DNA of 35,917 bases, taken from Candidatus Woesearchaeota archaeon. Its GTDB lineage: Archaea > Nanobdellota > Nanobdellia > Woesearchaeales > DSVV01. This document shows positions 7,576-15,516 of this stretch, one piece after another. The stretch is taken from positions 1-35,917 of the forward strand of contig JAGVYH010000026.1 of assembly GCA_018303325.1 (NCBI GenBank), in the 5' to 3' direction. The position numbers were made by a program, and so were the translations under genes. The notes under the pieces are model-generated. The model did not search any database, was not told where the DNA came from, and worked only from the letters and a program-made list of their open reading frames with translations. The number at the start of each line of letters is the position of its first letter. Position 1 is the first letter of the stretch.

Positions 7576-8955
7576 TCATCCATCCCTATGCACCACCACA
7601 ACTTCCTTCGCATTTATGTCTTTCCACATTTCTTTTAATTCTTCGCCGTTTGCATGCCCTGATGCATGGGCTTGATGCTGTTTAATTCCATAATGGTTCA
7701 GCCAGTTCTTTTTCCTTTCTTCATCTAACTCCATCTCTTCGCAGAATGGCTCGCAGTTAGACTTTATCCATATTGAATCTGAAGAAGGGTTTATATCCAC
7801 TAATTGATTTATGTTAAAAAGATTCATTGAAACAGCGTATTTATCTGGATGTTTCTGTATTTCTCTATATGTAACGCAGTTCTTTCTATAGATATAATCC
7901 CTTTCCCATGTTTCGTAATCCCCTTCAACAAGTTTCTGCTCGACATCCTTATCTATTAATCCCCAGCTTTTTCTTGGCACAAATATCTTTACCTTAACAA
8001 GAGAAAAAGGAGATAATTTGCCTAACTTTTCTATAAGATAAGCTAATTTTGTGTTTACTACTAATTCCCTCTTATTTTCATTTGCAGCTATAAGAATACT
8101 GTTTAATCTATCTAAATCTCTTACTGGATGTTCTACAAACACTAAACCTTTTGCTTTTGACATAAATTCGGAAATCTCTTTTTTGACACCATCTTCACTG
8201 TCTTTTTTAGTGGAATTTATCCTTGTGCCTTCTGTAATGAGTAATTTAGGTTTAACAGAAAACGCCTTTTCAACAAATTTCCTGCTTAATTCGCTATGGC
8301 TTCCATGAAACCTGATATCACCCGTGTAAACAAGATTGCCTTCATCTGTATAAACAATAAACCCGCAAGCACCAGGCAATGAATGATCAACAGGAATCAT
8401 TTCTATTTCCATTGAACCAATTTTCACTTTCTTGCCTGGCATCATGACATTGAATTCTCTGTCACATACATATTCCTTATTTTTTCTTGTTACTCTGCTT
8501 AACTCTCCTTTTTTGTTTGTATAGAACGCAAAAGCCTCGCAGTATGTAACAAAATCAGAAAATGTACCTATTCCTGTTTCTTCAAGTGTTTCTAATATTA
8601 TCTTTGTGGCATCTGTGCAGAATATAGGAATATCATTTCTTAAAAAATGTATATGCTGAGCATGGTCTGCATGTGCATGCGAAAGAAAAACACCATCAAC
8701 ACTTCTTGTTTCCTTGCCTCTTCCCATATGCTTGAGATAATCTTCCCTGTAAATGCCCTGAATATCAGGCAGAATGCTTAATTCAAAGAAATCTGCCAAT
8801 CCAGCACATTTCCTTGGCTGCAAAAACTCAGAAAAATACATTCCTGTCTGCTTGAAACTCATGCCAAAATCTAAGAATATCTTTGTTCCTTTGTGTTCGA
8901 CGAGGATTTTGTTTCCGCCGATTTCGTCTTTTCCGCCGTGGATTGTTAGTTTCAT
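7576..8955 (-). CDS. RNase J-like metallo-beta-lactamase fold protein
   Basis: 459 residues of the metallo-beta-lactamase fold. The zinc motif HAHADH is at 93-98; further metal ligands lie in VDHSLPGACG and YTGDIRFHG. A beta-CASP-like middle section (VKPKLLITEGTRINSTKK, then LVFVEHPVRDLDRL) and the terminal HASGHANGEEL place it with RNase J / beta-CASP nucleases, which process or degrade RNA. The protein stops at VVVVHRDG, where relatives usually carry the final HTE-type motif and a little more. A MITE starts 4 bases beyond its stop, so a slight C-terminal trimming is possible. It is the last gene on the strand after the nucleotidyltransferase genes, with a 59-base gap. RNA substrate unknown. 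Confidence 0.85.
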   Translation of the reverse strand: MKLTIHGGKDEIGGNKILVEHKGTKIFLDFGMSFKQTGMYFSEFLQPRKCAGLADFFELSILPDIQGIYREDYLKHMGRGKETRSVDGVFLSHAHADHAQHIHFLRNDIPIFCTDATKIILETLEETGIGTFSDFVTYCEAFAFYTNKKGELSRVTRKNKEYVCDREFNVMMPGKKVKIGSMEIEMIPVDHSLPGACGFIVYTDEGNLVYTGDIRFHGSHSELSRKFVEKAFSVKPKLLITEGTRINSTKKDSEDGVKKEISEFMSKAKGLVFVEHPVRDLDRLNSILIAANENKRELVVNTKLAYLIEKLGKLSPFSLVKVKIFVPRKSWGLIDKDVEQKLVEGDYETWERDYIYRKNCVTYREIQKHPDKYAVSMNLFNINQLVDINPSSDSIWIKSNCEPFCEEMELDEERKKNWLNHYGIKQHQAHASGHANGEELKEMWKDINAKEVVVVHRDG

Positions 8956-9014
8956 TTCGTTTCACTTCCAAATTAATTGCATTTTTCGAGGTATACTCTT
9001 CAAAGTTTCACCTT

Positions 9015-9941
9015 TTATACCTCTTTCTTAACATTCTCAATTTCTTTTATGCTTCCATTATTCGCATCAACCTCAACAAAAATTCTCTTATCTTTAAAAC
9101 AAAGCATCACGTGATATACAGGCTTCTGTTTTTTCCAAACCACTGAGAGCATCACAGAATAAAATTCAGGCACGTTGTCATATCTCTTTCTTAAGATTGC
9201 CAGTAACTCAAAAAAACTCACAAAATTTTTTCCAAAGATTCTCTTGTAATTTGTTCTAACTATTGTTGTAGCATCATCCAACAGCTGTGTGAAAGAATTT
9301 ATGTTGCCCTTTACATAAATTTCCTGTGCTAAATACAAATCATAATTATTGTTTGGAATGTTTTGCCTAAATTCAATTATTTTTTTATACAATCTTAGCA
9401 TACTCTTGTCTTCAAGCAATTTAAATATATGATTATTATTAGGAGTTATTACCTTATCAAATAAATCTGCCCAAATTGATGATCTGGCAGCATGATAAAT
9501 AGAATTAACTGAGTCATATAAAAATCCACTTGTCAAATCAGAGATGCCTAAACCTAAGGCTGCAAATGAATTTAACATACATTTCCTTATGGTTTTATTG
9601 ATTGGTTTAAAACCCTTCTTTTTTAATTTTAAATGAAAATTTTTGCCATATAAAACCTTACCTGTATACAGAATACTTAAACATAAAGGGTCACCATCTT
9701 TAAGCTTTTCTGTAAAATCTTTTATAGAGAATATATGTGTTTGAAGATAAAAGTGAGAAAAATTAATTTTAGTGTTTATTTCTTTCTCATTCTTTGCTGA
9801 TTCTGTGATAATAGCCATATCAGTATCACTTTCTCCATAACAATCTTTAGAAACTGACGAACCAAACAGAAGAATAACTTTAATATTCGAGGAAGTTACT
9901 AACTTTTTAACTATTTGATATACTTCTTTTTGTTTTAACAT
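9015..9941 (-). CDS. MNT-type nucleotidyltransferase with helical C-terminal domain
   Basis: About 308 residues from the ATG at 9941 (a GTG at 9950 would add three). The N-terminus is a minimal nucleotidyltransferase: LLFGSS, then ESDTDMAII, giving the GS...DxD pattern that binds NTP and metal. The remaining 200 residues are helical and not confidently identified; part may be HEPN-like or a substrate-binding domain. Proteins of this class AMPylate partner toxins or act as tRNA or antibiotic nucleotidyltransferases. It follows the HEPN gene at 9958-10431 by about 16 bases on the same strand, so it is probably a third member of that MNT/HEPN unit. Confidence 0.75.
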   Translation of the reverse strand: MLKQKEVYQIVKKLVTSSNIKVILLFGSSVSKDCYGESDTDMAIITESAKNEKEINTKINFSHFYLQTHIFSIKDFTEKLKDGDPLCLSILYTGKVLYGKNFHLKLKKKGFKPINKTIRKCMLNSFAALGLGISDLTSGFLYDSVNSIYHAARSSIWADLFDKVITPNNNHIFKLLEDKSMLRLYKKIIEFRQNIPNNNYDLYLAQEIYVKGNINSFTQLLDDATTIVRTNYKRIFGKNFVSFFELLAILRKRYDNVPEFYSVMLSVVWKKQKPVYHVMLCFKDKRIFVEVDANNGSIKEIENVKKEV

Positions 9942-9957
9942 TTTGCACACATAAGCA

Positions 9958-10431
9958 TTATCCTATCACTTTTGCAATATTTGAAACAAACAACTTAGCA
10001 TTAGCCAGCGAATCATCAGCAGGCTCCTTATTTGCTTGGGGGATGGTATTATAAGTAAAATGGCCTCGTTTCCATTTCTCATCCTTGAATACACCTAATA
10101 GCACATCAGCCCGAATAACTATTTTTTTGTATATTTCCAGTAGCTTGACATCCAACACACCCGTATCAACAAAATTATTCTTGAACTCATCAAATGTTTT
10201 TTTGTGGACTTCCGAAGAACTTGTTTTTATGCCTTTTGTCACTAAAATTGCCTTTGCCGCATAAAATATTGCATAGTAAGCATGAGAGATTACTGAACTA
10301 TAAAATGTTTTATCTTGTGGTATTTTTAGCAGCACTTTTATATCATCTTCTTCAGTTATTATCTTTATTTTTTCTGCCAACAACAGCTCAGTATCTGCTC
10401 TTTCAAGATAAATAGTTACCATTAAATCCAT
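9958..10431 (-). CDS. HEPN domain protein, probable MNT/HEPN toxin
   Basis: 157 residues of the HEPN fold: an N-terminal helix YLERADTELLLAEKI, the family core SHAYYAIFYAAKAILVTKGI, then SSSEVHKKTFDEFKNNF, and a C-terminal helix after the KWKRGHFTYN region. HEPN proteins paired with MNT proteins form toxin-antitoxin pairs in which HEPN is an RNase and MNT adds AMP to silence it. The usual Rx4-6H catalytic signature is not clear here, so activity is uncertain. Its start overlaps the upstream nucleotidyltransferase gene by 29 bases, the tight coupling usual for such pairs. The ATG at 10431 is used; another ATG lies three codons in. Confidence 0.8.
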   Translation of the reverse strand: MDLMVTIYLERADTELLLAEKIKIITEEDDIKVLLKIPQDKTFYSSVISHAYYAIFYAAKAILVTKGIKTSSSEVHKKTFDEFKNNFVDTGVLDVKLLEIYKKIVIRADVLLGVFKDEKWKRGHFTYNTIPQANKEPADDSLANAKLFVSNIAKVIG

Positions 10432-11035
10432 GATATATCGCCTCTCTAATCAACTGGAAATAAGCCTCCCCACCATATAATATTAAATTGTTTTTAACAG
10501 TTTCCTTTCCATAATTTGCCTCTTTATTTAGCATCATTTCTAAGAAATCTTTGTTTTTAAAGACATATAAATGAATCTGAGGAATATTCATTTCACATAT
10601 ATAAGACAATTCTGCATATATCTTTTTTGTTTCAACTGCATTATCAACAAGAATGACAACATCAATGTCTGAGGTTTTTGTTTGTTTTTTTTTTGCATAA
10701 CTTCCTGTAATTATCAAAGTAAAGAAAACAGAAGGAATTTTCGCTGATATTTTTTTTAAATCATTAAAAGGGATATGCTTTTTATTCCAAGCTTTGTATT
10801 CAGCAATAAACCCAGCAAATGCCAGCGTCTTTAGGTTTGACAAATTTAATGAATAAAGTATCACATTACCTGCCTTTTCCTCTTTCAAAATCTCTTTCTT
10901 TACAAATCTCTTTAAACCATCATACACATAGCTTTCTGATGTTTTATTTGATAGTTTCTTCACTACCTTAAACGTAAACTTTTCCCATGGCTCTGTTATA
11001 AAGGGTTGCAATAATTCATATTCTTTTTTTAGCAT
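10403..11035 (-). CDS. wHTH-nucleotidyltransferase (MNT) protein, probable antitoxin
   Basis: About 210 residues. Residues 1-70 form a winged helix (WEKFTFKVVKKLSNKTSESY, then FVKKEILKEEKAGNVILYSL). The nucleotidyltransferase core follows: IITGSYAKKKQTKTSDIDVV, with GS and DxD. The upstream frame is open to a TTG at 11062, but the ATG at 11035 fits better with the TATA-like box near 11079-11090. It overlaps the HEPN gene by 29 bases. MNT antitoxins of this type AMPylate HEPN toxins, and the winged helix would let it regulate its own promoter. The direct repeats just before the ATG are candidate binding sites. Confidence 0.82.
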   Translation of the reverse strand: MLKKEYELLQPFITEPWEKFTFKVVKKLSNKTSESYVYDGLKRFVKKEILKEEKAGNVILYSLNLSNLKTLAFAGFIAEYKAWNKKHIPFNDLKKISAKIPSVFFTLIITGSYAKKKQTKTSDIDVVILVDNAVETKKIYAELSYICEMNIPQIHLYVFKNKDFLEMMLNKEANYGKETVKNNLILYGGEAYFQLIREAIYHGFNGNYLS

Positions 11036-11038
11036 TTT

Positions 11039-11073
11039 AATCCTATTTTTAGGTTTAATCAATCCTATTTTTA
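11039..11073 (-). promoter_or_regulatory. Direct repeat operator before the MNT/HEPN operon
   Basis: The 13-base sequence AATCCTATTTTTA occurs at 11039-11051 and again at 11061-11073, 22 bases apart (two DNA turns). It lies between the TATA-like box (about 11079-11090, TTTAAATATAA on the minus strand) and the ATG at 11035. The spacing suits side-by-side binding of a dimer on one DNA face, perhaps by the winged-helix protein it precedes. Confidence 0.4.
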
Positions 11074-11099
11074 AGATTATATTTAAATGTTTCTATTTT

Positions 11100-11669
11100 T
11101 TACCTCAACATCGCCACTTTCCCAGTTTCTGTCAGATTGTAATTCTCGTCAAGAAAGCTGCCTTTCATGAGGTCATTTAAATGATTATAAACCAAACTTC
11201 TGTGCTTTTTGATGTGTTTAGATAATTTCACCTTGCTTGTTATCCCCATTGAAATTGCTTTAAGGAGTTCTATCTTTGTTTGATTAAGCTGTAAATTAAA
11301 CAAAGGCACAGAATAAAGCTCATTATTGTCTTCTCTAAGATAAAAGCATTTTGCCCTTAATAATGATGCAGCATACAAACAGCCCAGAAACATGGTTTTC
11401 CTTCCTTCAGATGCATGAAATATGATTTCATCATTGCTGAATCTTTTTGCGTATTTAATTAATTCTTCAGTTATTTTTGGCACATCAAATTGAGGTATCT
11501 TAATAATGTCTATTTTTGTAAGCTTCTCAAATTTCTGCTTTATGCTGTCAATAGTTTCCTGTTTTGTTCTTGTGGTATCAGTAACAAACGCAACCCTGTC
11601 TGCGCCAATCTTGTACATTGCTGTTGGATTTACATCCCCTCTAAATAATGTTGTAATTAATATCTTCAT
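11100..11669 (-). CDS. CARF-wHTH transcription regulator, Csa3-like
   Basis: 189 residues. The N-terminal 125 form a CARF-type Rossmann domain: MKILITTLFRGDVNPTAMY, then GADRVAFVTD, and the ligand-loop region EIIFHASEGRKTMFLGCLY (81-99). A winged helix follows (TKIELLKAISMGITSKVKLS, then HRSLVYNHLNDLMKG). The order and size match Csa3 regulators, which sense cyclic oligoadenylate through CARF and control cas genes. No cas gene or CRISPR array is present in this window, so it may govern the neighbouring MNT/HEPN and nuclease genes. The start at 11669 is supported by a TATA-like box (GTATATAAAG at 11691-11700 on the plus strand) that would give a leaderless message. Confidence 0.8.
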   Translation of the reverse strand: MKILITTLFRGDVNPTAMYKIGADRVAFVTDTTRTKQETIDSIKQKFEKLTKIDIIKIPQFDVPKITEELIKYAKRFSNDEIIFHASEGRKTMFLGCLYAASLLRAKCFYLREDNNELYSVPLFNLQLNQTKIELLKAISMGITSKVKLSKHIKKHRSLVYNHLNDLMKGSFLDENYNLTETGKVAMLR

Positions 11670-11678
11670 ACATGTATG
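11667..11678. promoter_or_regulatory. Palindrome over the CARF regulator start codon
   Basis: CATACATGTATG is a perfect 12-bp palindrome whose first three bases are the complement of the ATG of the CARF-wHTH gene. Just beyond it lies the TATA-like box at 11691-11700. A palindrome at the transcription start is what a dimeric winged-helix repressor would bind for self-regulation. A similar core, GTACATG, recurs about 30 bases further, towards the divergent gene. Confidence 0.5.
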
Positions 11679-11778
11679 TATTATTAATAAGTATATAAAG
11701 ATTGTGTGTACATGTCTATGGAAAATGAGACATTAAGATAAAAAGATTTAAATATAGATTACATTTAATTAAATAATT

Positions 11779-12519
11779 ATGTCTAATAAAAAAGAACAAA
11801 TAATATCAAAGGTCATAGAACTGCTAAAACAAAACCCACAAGGAGTGAGATATTCAGAAATAGTAAGGCGGGTTAAAGAATTGCTTCCTGAAATACCTGT
11901 AAATACAATTCGTGGCATTGTTTGGGATTTGGATGTCCAAAAATCAAACGAAGTATATAAAGCAGAAAGAGGATTATTTCGCCATGTTTCTTTTCGAGGA
12001 AAAGATAAAATAGTTAAGCAACCAATTCAATCAGAAAAAAGAACTGTCAAAGAAGAAGATTTCTATGAATTATTTGCAGATTATCTTGTTGGCGAATTGG
12101 AGGACTGCACAAAGGCAATTCCTCTTGGTGGAAATAGATTCAAAGATAAATGGGGAACCCCTGATGTTATTGGTACAAATAAATCTAATAGATCAGATAT
12201 AATACAACATGAACCCGAAATTGTTTCTGCCGAGATAAAAATAGACGATTTCGGTTTAATTACTGCCTTCGGTCAAGCATGTGCGTATAAATCGTTCAGC
12301 CATAAAGTATATATTGTAATTCCAAAAAGTGCTTTTGAGGAAGACAAGTCAAGAATTGAATCATTAAGTTTGATTTTTGGAATAGGTTTAATTTTCTTTG
12401 ATGCAACAAATAAAGAAAATCCTAACTTTGAGATAAGAGTAAGACCTTTAAAGCAGGAACCTGATAGTTTTTATGTAAATAAATACATGAAACTAATTGA
12501 AAATGAATTATTTAGTTAA
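11779..12519 (+). CDS. HTH protein fused to PD-(D/E)xK restriction-like nuclease
   Basis: 246 residues. The first 70 form a winged helix resembling the HARE-HTH family (GVRYSEIVRRVKELLPEIPV, then TIRGIVWDL). The C-terminal part is a restriction-endonuclease-like fold: WGTPDVIG (PD at 128-129), SAEIKID (E152, K154), FGQACAYK (Q166) and HKVYIVIP. That D...ExK...Q arrangement is typical of Mrr-like and Holliday-junction-type nucleases. It is divergent from the CARF regulator, sharing a 109-base promoter region. The TATA-like ATTTAAATATAG at about 11746-11757 predicts a leaderless start at 11779. A defence or DNA-repair nuclease is likely; its target is unknown. Confidence 0.8.
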   Translation: MSNKKEQIISKVIELLKQNPQGVRYSEIVRRVKELLPEIPVNTIRGIVWDLDVQKSNEVYKAERGLFRHVSFRGKDKIVKQPIQSEKRTVKEEDFYELFADYLVGELEDCTKAIPLGGNRFKDKWGTPDVIGTNKSNRSDIIQHEPEIVSAEIKIDDFGLITAFGQACAYKSFSHKVYIVIPKSAFEEDKSRIESLSLIFGIGLIFFDATNKENPNFEIRVRPLKQEPDSFYVNKYMKLIENELFS

Positions 12520-12531
12520 TATTTTCCAAGT

Positions 12532-12555
12532 AATGTCTAACTTTCTCTAGACATT
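12532..12555. terminator. Hairpin between two plus-strand genes
   Basis: AATGTCTA (12532-12539) pairs perfectly with TAGACATT (12548-12555) around an 8-base loop, 12 bases after the nuclease stop codon, followed by TTCTAC. It may be a weak terminator, though it lacks a long T run. A TATA-like ATTATATAT begins 13 bases later for the next gene. Confidence 0.4.
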
Positions 12556-12598
12556 TCTACTGCTACAATTATATATTACATCAATAAAAAATAGCAGT

Positions 12599-13024
12599 AT
12601 GGAAGTCATAATAATCAAATGCCCTTACTGCGATGAACCCGTAGCTTACAGAATTCTTTCAAATAGTTCTGCTGAAAAGATTGAACGGGCTAATAATGAT
12701 AAGCTGAAGTGCTTTGATTTAATTAAAAAAGCTACAAAAGATGCTTATGAAAAGAACAAATATAACAAAATTAAACATATTTCAAAGAAACTGATGAATT
12801 CAATACCTGGCACATATGGAGCACAGAGATATATGAGAATGTATTTCTTAGCTATGGAAGAAAAATTAAAATCAGTAAAAAATCCCGCTGATTTACATAA
12901 GTTAAGAAAAGAAATCATCAAAAGTAAAATCATAGTGAAAAGACCGCTAAATAAGGAGTTTGAAAAACAAAAGAAAAGTTGTATTGCAGATATTGATAAA
13001 AAAATAAAGAAATGCAAAAAATAG
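12599..13024 (+). CDS. Small basic protein with CxxC knuckle, unknown
   Basis: 141 residues, rich in lysine, no recognised family. It begins VIIIKCPYCDEPVAYRIL, a single CxxC knuckle like half a zinc ribbon, followed by basic helices (FDLIKKATKDAYEKNKYNK, then MYFLAMEEKLKSVKNPADLH) and a tail KSCIADIDKKIKKCKK with two more cysteines that might complete a metal site. Nucleic-acid binding is plausible from composition. The start is supported by the TATA-like ATTATATAT at 12568-12576, about 26 bases before the ATG, giving a leaderless message. It follows the nuclease gene but seems to have its own promoter. Confidence 0.65.
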   Translation: MEVIIIKCPYCDEPVAYRILSNSSAEKIERANNDKLKCFDLIKKATKDAYEKNKYNKIKHISKKLMNSIPGTYGAQRYMRMYFLAMEEKLKSVKNPADLHKLRKEIIKSKIIVKRPLNKEFEKQKKSCIADIDKKIKKCKK

Positions 13025-13073
13025 TTTTTGTTTAGCTAATTCTTTATCTTAATATACTTAATCTCTTTTTATG

Positions 13074-13233
13074 CTCTCAACTCGTTTGTGGGACGCAGTC
13101 CACAGTCACATGAAAAATTATTAGTTATTCGTTCTTCGCTATTCGTCATTCGTAACTAAGAACGAAAAACGAAGAACGAATAACCGTTTTATCATAGTGA
13201 ACGTGTTGGACATGCCAGGAACTAAATAAATAC
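13074..13233. repeat. Foldback repeat, GTTTGTGGGACGCAGTCC family, copy 1
   Basis: The left end CTCGTTTGTGGGACGCAGTC and right end GTGTTGGACATGCCAGGAAC recur in the copy at 33434-33614; the left end also recurs at 17200. The interior differs between copies, yet here it forms its own hairpin: GTTATTCGTTCTTCG pairs with CGAAGAACGAATAAC. The outer arms CAACTCGTT and AACGTGTTG also pair. It fills the gap between two convergent genes, so it may serve as a two-way terminator or be a non-coding mobile element. No reading frame. Confidence 0.7.
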
Positions 13234-13264
13234 AAAAAATAAAATAAAACTTCTTCAAACCCGT

Positions 13265-15316
13265 TCACAAAAACAACGGCGCTAATACCAGCGTCAGTGT
13301 TGACAATAATTTAATCAGCACGTGCAATGATGGTCCTGCAGTGTCTTTGAAAGGATCTCCTACTGTGTCTCCGACAACTGCTGCTTTATGCGCGTCACTG
13401 CCTTTTCCGCCGTAGATGCCTGATTCAATGTATTTCTTTGCATTGTCCCATGCTCCTCCGCTGTTGTTCAATAACAAAGCCATTAAAATGCCTACTATTG
13501 TTCCAACCATAAGGAAGGCTGCCATTGCTTCTGCTTTTAAGACTACGCCGACCAAAACTGGAATGACTACAGCAATTAATCCTGGCAATATCATTTCTTT
13601 CAATGCGCCTTTTGTAGCAATATTTACACACCTTGCATAATTTGGTTTTTGTGTTCCTTTCATGATGCCTTTGTTTTCTTTGAACTGTGCACGGACATCA
13701 TTGATAATATAATATGCTGCTTTTCCAACTGCTCTTATCAAAAATGCGCTGAACAAAAAGATTAACATTGCTCCAAGCAATCCGCCGACAAAAACAGGAA
13801 CTGAAGCAAGATTGACTGTGTCAAATGCTTTTCCTGTTAATTTTGTAATCTCGTCCATATAAGCAGAGAACAATAAGAATGCTGCAAGTGCAGCTGAGCC
13901 AACTGCATAACCTTTGGTTAATGCCTTTGTTGTATTGCCTACTGCATCTAACCTGTCTGTTTTCTTTCTAACTTCTTCAGGAGCTCCGCTCATTTCTATA
14001 ATACCGCCAGCATTATCAGTAATAGGACCAAAAGTGTCCATTGCAAGAATATATGCTGCTGTAGCTAACATACCCATTGTTGCGATTGCTGTTCCATAAA
14101 GGCCGCCGTGAAGAACTCCACTATGGTTACCTAAATAATATGATAACATCAATGCTCCGGCAATTGCAACTGCAGGCAATGCAGTGCTCTCAAGACCAAC
14201 AGCCATGCCTGTAATTATGTTTGTTCCTGCACCTGTTTTTGATGCTTCTGCAATATCTTTTACTGGCCTGTATTTGTATTCAGTATAATATTGTGTGATA
14301 TAAACAAATAATACACTTAACACAAGACCAACAAGACCTGCATAGAAGAACCAGATATTATTTAACATAATCATTGTTGCAGCATAGAATCCAATTGCTG
14401 CCAGAATTGTTGTGATATAATATCCTCTGTTTAAAGCATTCATTGGATCTTCGTTTTCATTTTTCATCTTTACAGATAATATGCCTATGATTGAAGCAAC
14501 CAATCCAAATGCTCTTGCAACCAATGGGAATAATACACCATTAACGCCGAAGACAGGGAACAATGCAATACCTAATATCATTGCACCGATGTTTTCAGCT
14601 GCTGTTGACTCGAATAAATCAGCACCTCTTCCTGCGCAGTCTCCTACATTATCACCAACAAGGTCAGCAATAACTGCTGGATTTCTTGGATCGTCTTCAG
14701 GAATACCAGCTTCAACTTTTCCAACTAAATCAGCTCCAACATCTGCTGCTTTTGTATAAATGCCCCCTCCTACTTGGGCAAATAAAGCAACAAATGATGC
14801 ACCAAAACCAAATCCTACTATCATAAATGGTGTTTCCAATGGATTCCCGCCAAATGCATAATAAATTAAAGAAATGCCTAATAATGATGAAGCAACAATA
14901 GTAATGCCGGAAACAGCTCCTCCTCTTAATGCTGTTCTAAGACCATTATTTAAGCTGACTTTTGAAGCTGCAGCTGTTCTTATGTTGGCTCTGATAGAAA
15001 TATACATGCCGATAAAACCAGCAAGGGCAGACATCAATGCGCCGAATATAAATGCAATGGCAGTCTTAACACCGACGTCAAATTTGCCGGTTGCTGCATA
15101 TATCCCAAATAAAAGAACCGCAAAGACAATCGTAAGAATACCTATTGTTTTATTCTGCGTCTTTAAAAATGCATTTGCACCTTCGCGGATAGCAGAAGCA
15201 ACATCCTTCATTTTTTGGTTGCCCTGATCCTGTTTTAAAATTTGCCGTGCAAGAAACCATGCAACAAACAGCGACAAAACACTAATTACAAATACTACTA
15301 TCATAAACCATTCCAT
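13265..15316 (-). CDS. hppA: K+-independent H+-translocating membrane pyrophosphatase
   Basis: 683 residues with the many membrane helices and length usual for the family. It hydrolyses pyrophosphate and pumps protons out across the membrane. The signature DVGADLVGKVEAGIPEDDPR and DNVGDCAGRGADLFES (pyrophosphate and Mg binding) and the C-terminal GDTVGDPFKDTAGPSLH are all present. The ion-type signature reads GNTTKALTKGYAVGSAALAA: lysine after GNTT and threonine three residues later mark the K+-independent class. The gene stands alone, convergent with the small basic protein and divergent from the thymidylate synthase gene. In an organism with few respiratory genes it would recover energy from biosynthetic pyrophosphate. 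Opposite-strand open frames here are codon-bias shadows. Confidence 0.97.
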   Translation of the reverse strand: MEWFMIVVFVISVLSLFVAWFLARQILKQDQGNQKMKDVASAIREGANAFLKTQNKTIGILTIVFAVLLFGIYAATGKFDVGVKTAIAFIFGALMSALAGFIGMYISIRANIRTAAASKVSLNNGLRTALRGGAVSGITIVASSLLGISLIYYAFGGNPLETPFMIVGFGFGASFVALFAQVGGGIYTKAADVGADLVGKVEAGIPEDDPRNPAVIADLVGDNVGDCAGRGADLFESTAAENIGAMILGIALFPVFGVNGVLFPLVARAFGLVASIIGILSVKMKNENEDPMNALNRGYYITTILAAIGFYAATMIMLNNIWFFYAGLVGLVLSVLFVYITQYYTEYKYRPVKDIAEASKTGAGTNIITGMAVGLESTALPAVAIAGALMLSYYLGNHSGVLHGGLYGTAIATMGMLATAAYILAMDTFGPITDNAGGIIEMSGAPEEVRKKTDRLDAVGNTTKALTKGYAVGSAALAAFLLFSAYMDEITKLTGKAFDTVNLASVPVFVGGLLGAMLIFLFSAFLIRAVGKAAYYIINDVRAQFKENKGIMKGTQKPNYARCVNIATKGALKEMILPGLIAVVIPVLVGVVLKAEAMAAFLMVGTIVGILMALLLNNSGGAWDNAKKYIESGIYGGKGSDAHKAAVVGDTVGDPFKDTAGPSLHVLIKLLSTLTLVLAPLFL

Positions 15317-15516
15317 TTTCTTAACCCCCTTGTTTTCTATTTGTTTTTAGTTCTTAATAATGTTAATATCTAAACAATTAAATCCTTACAATTAAAACAT
15401 TATTAAAACACTCACTGTAAAAAGAAATTTCGGTACAAATTTATAAAGTTTTTGGTGAAATCCCCCAAATTGTTTTCCACAACTTTTATAATCACAAATC
15501 AACCCCTCTATTATTA

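Noticed and set aside
11100-11669. Expected CRISPR array or cas genes near the Csa3-like regulator
   Set aside because: No regularly spaced direct repeats and no Cas1, Cas2, Cas6 or Cas10-like sequence is present in the window.
13416-15227. Several long plus-strand open frames opposite the pyrophosphatase
   Set aside because: They are shadows of a highly conserved membrane protein; their translations are Ala/Pro/Thr-rich with no family signal.
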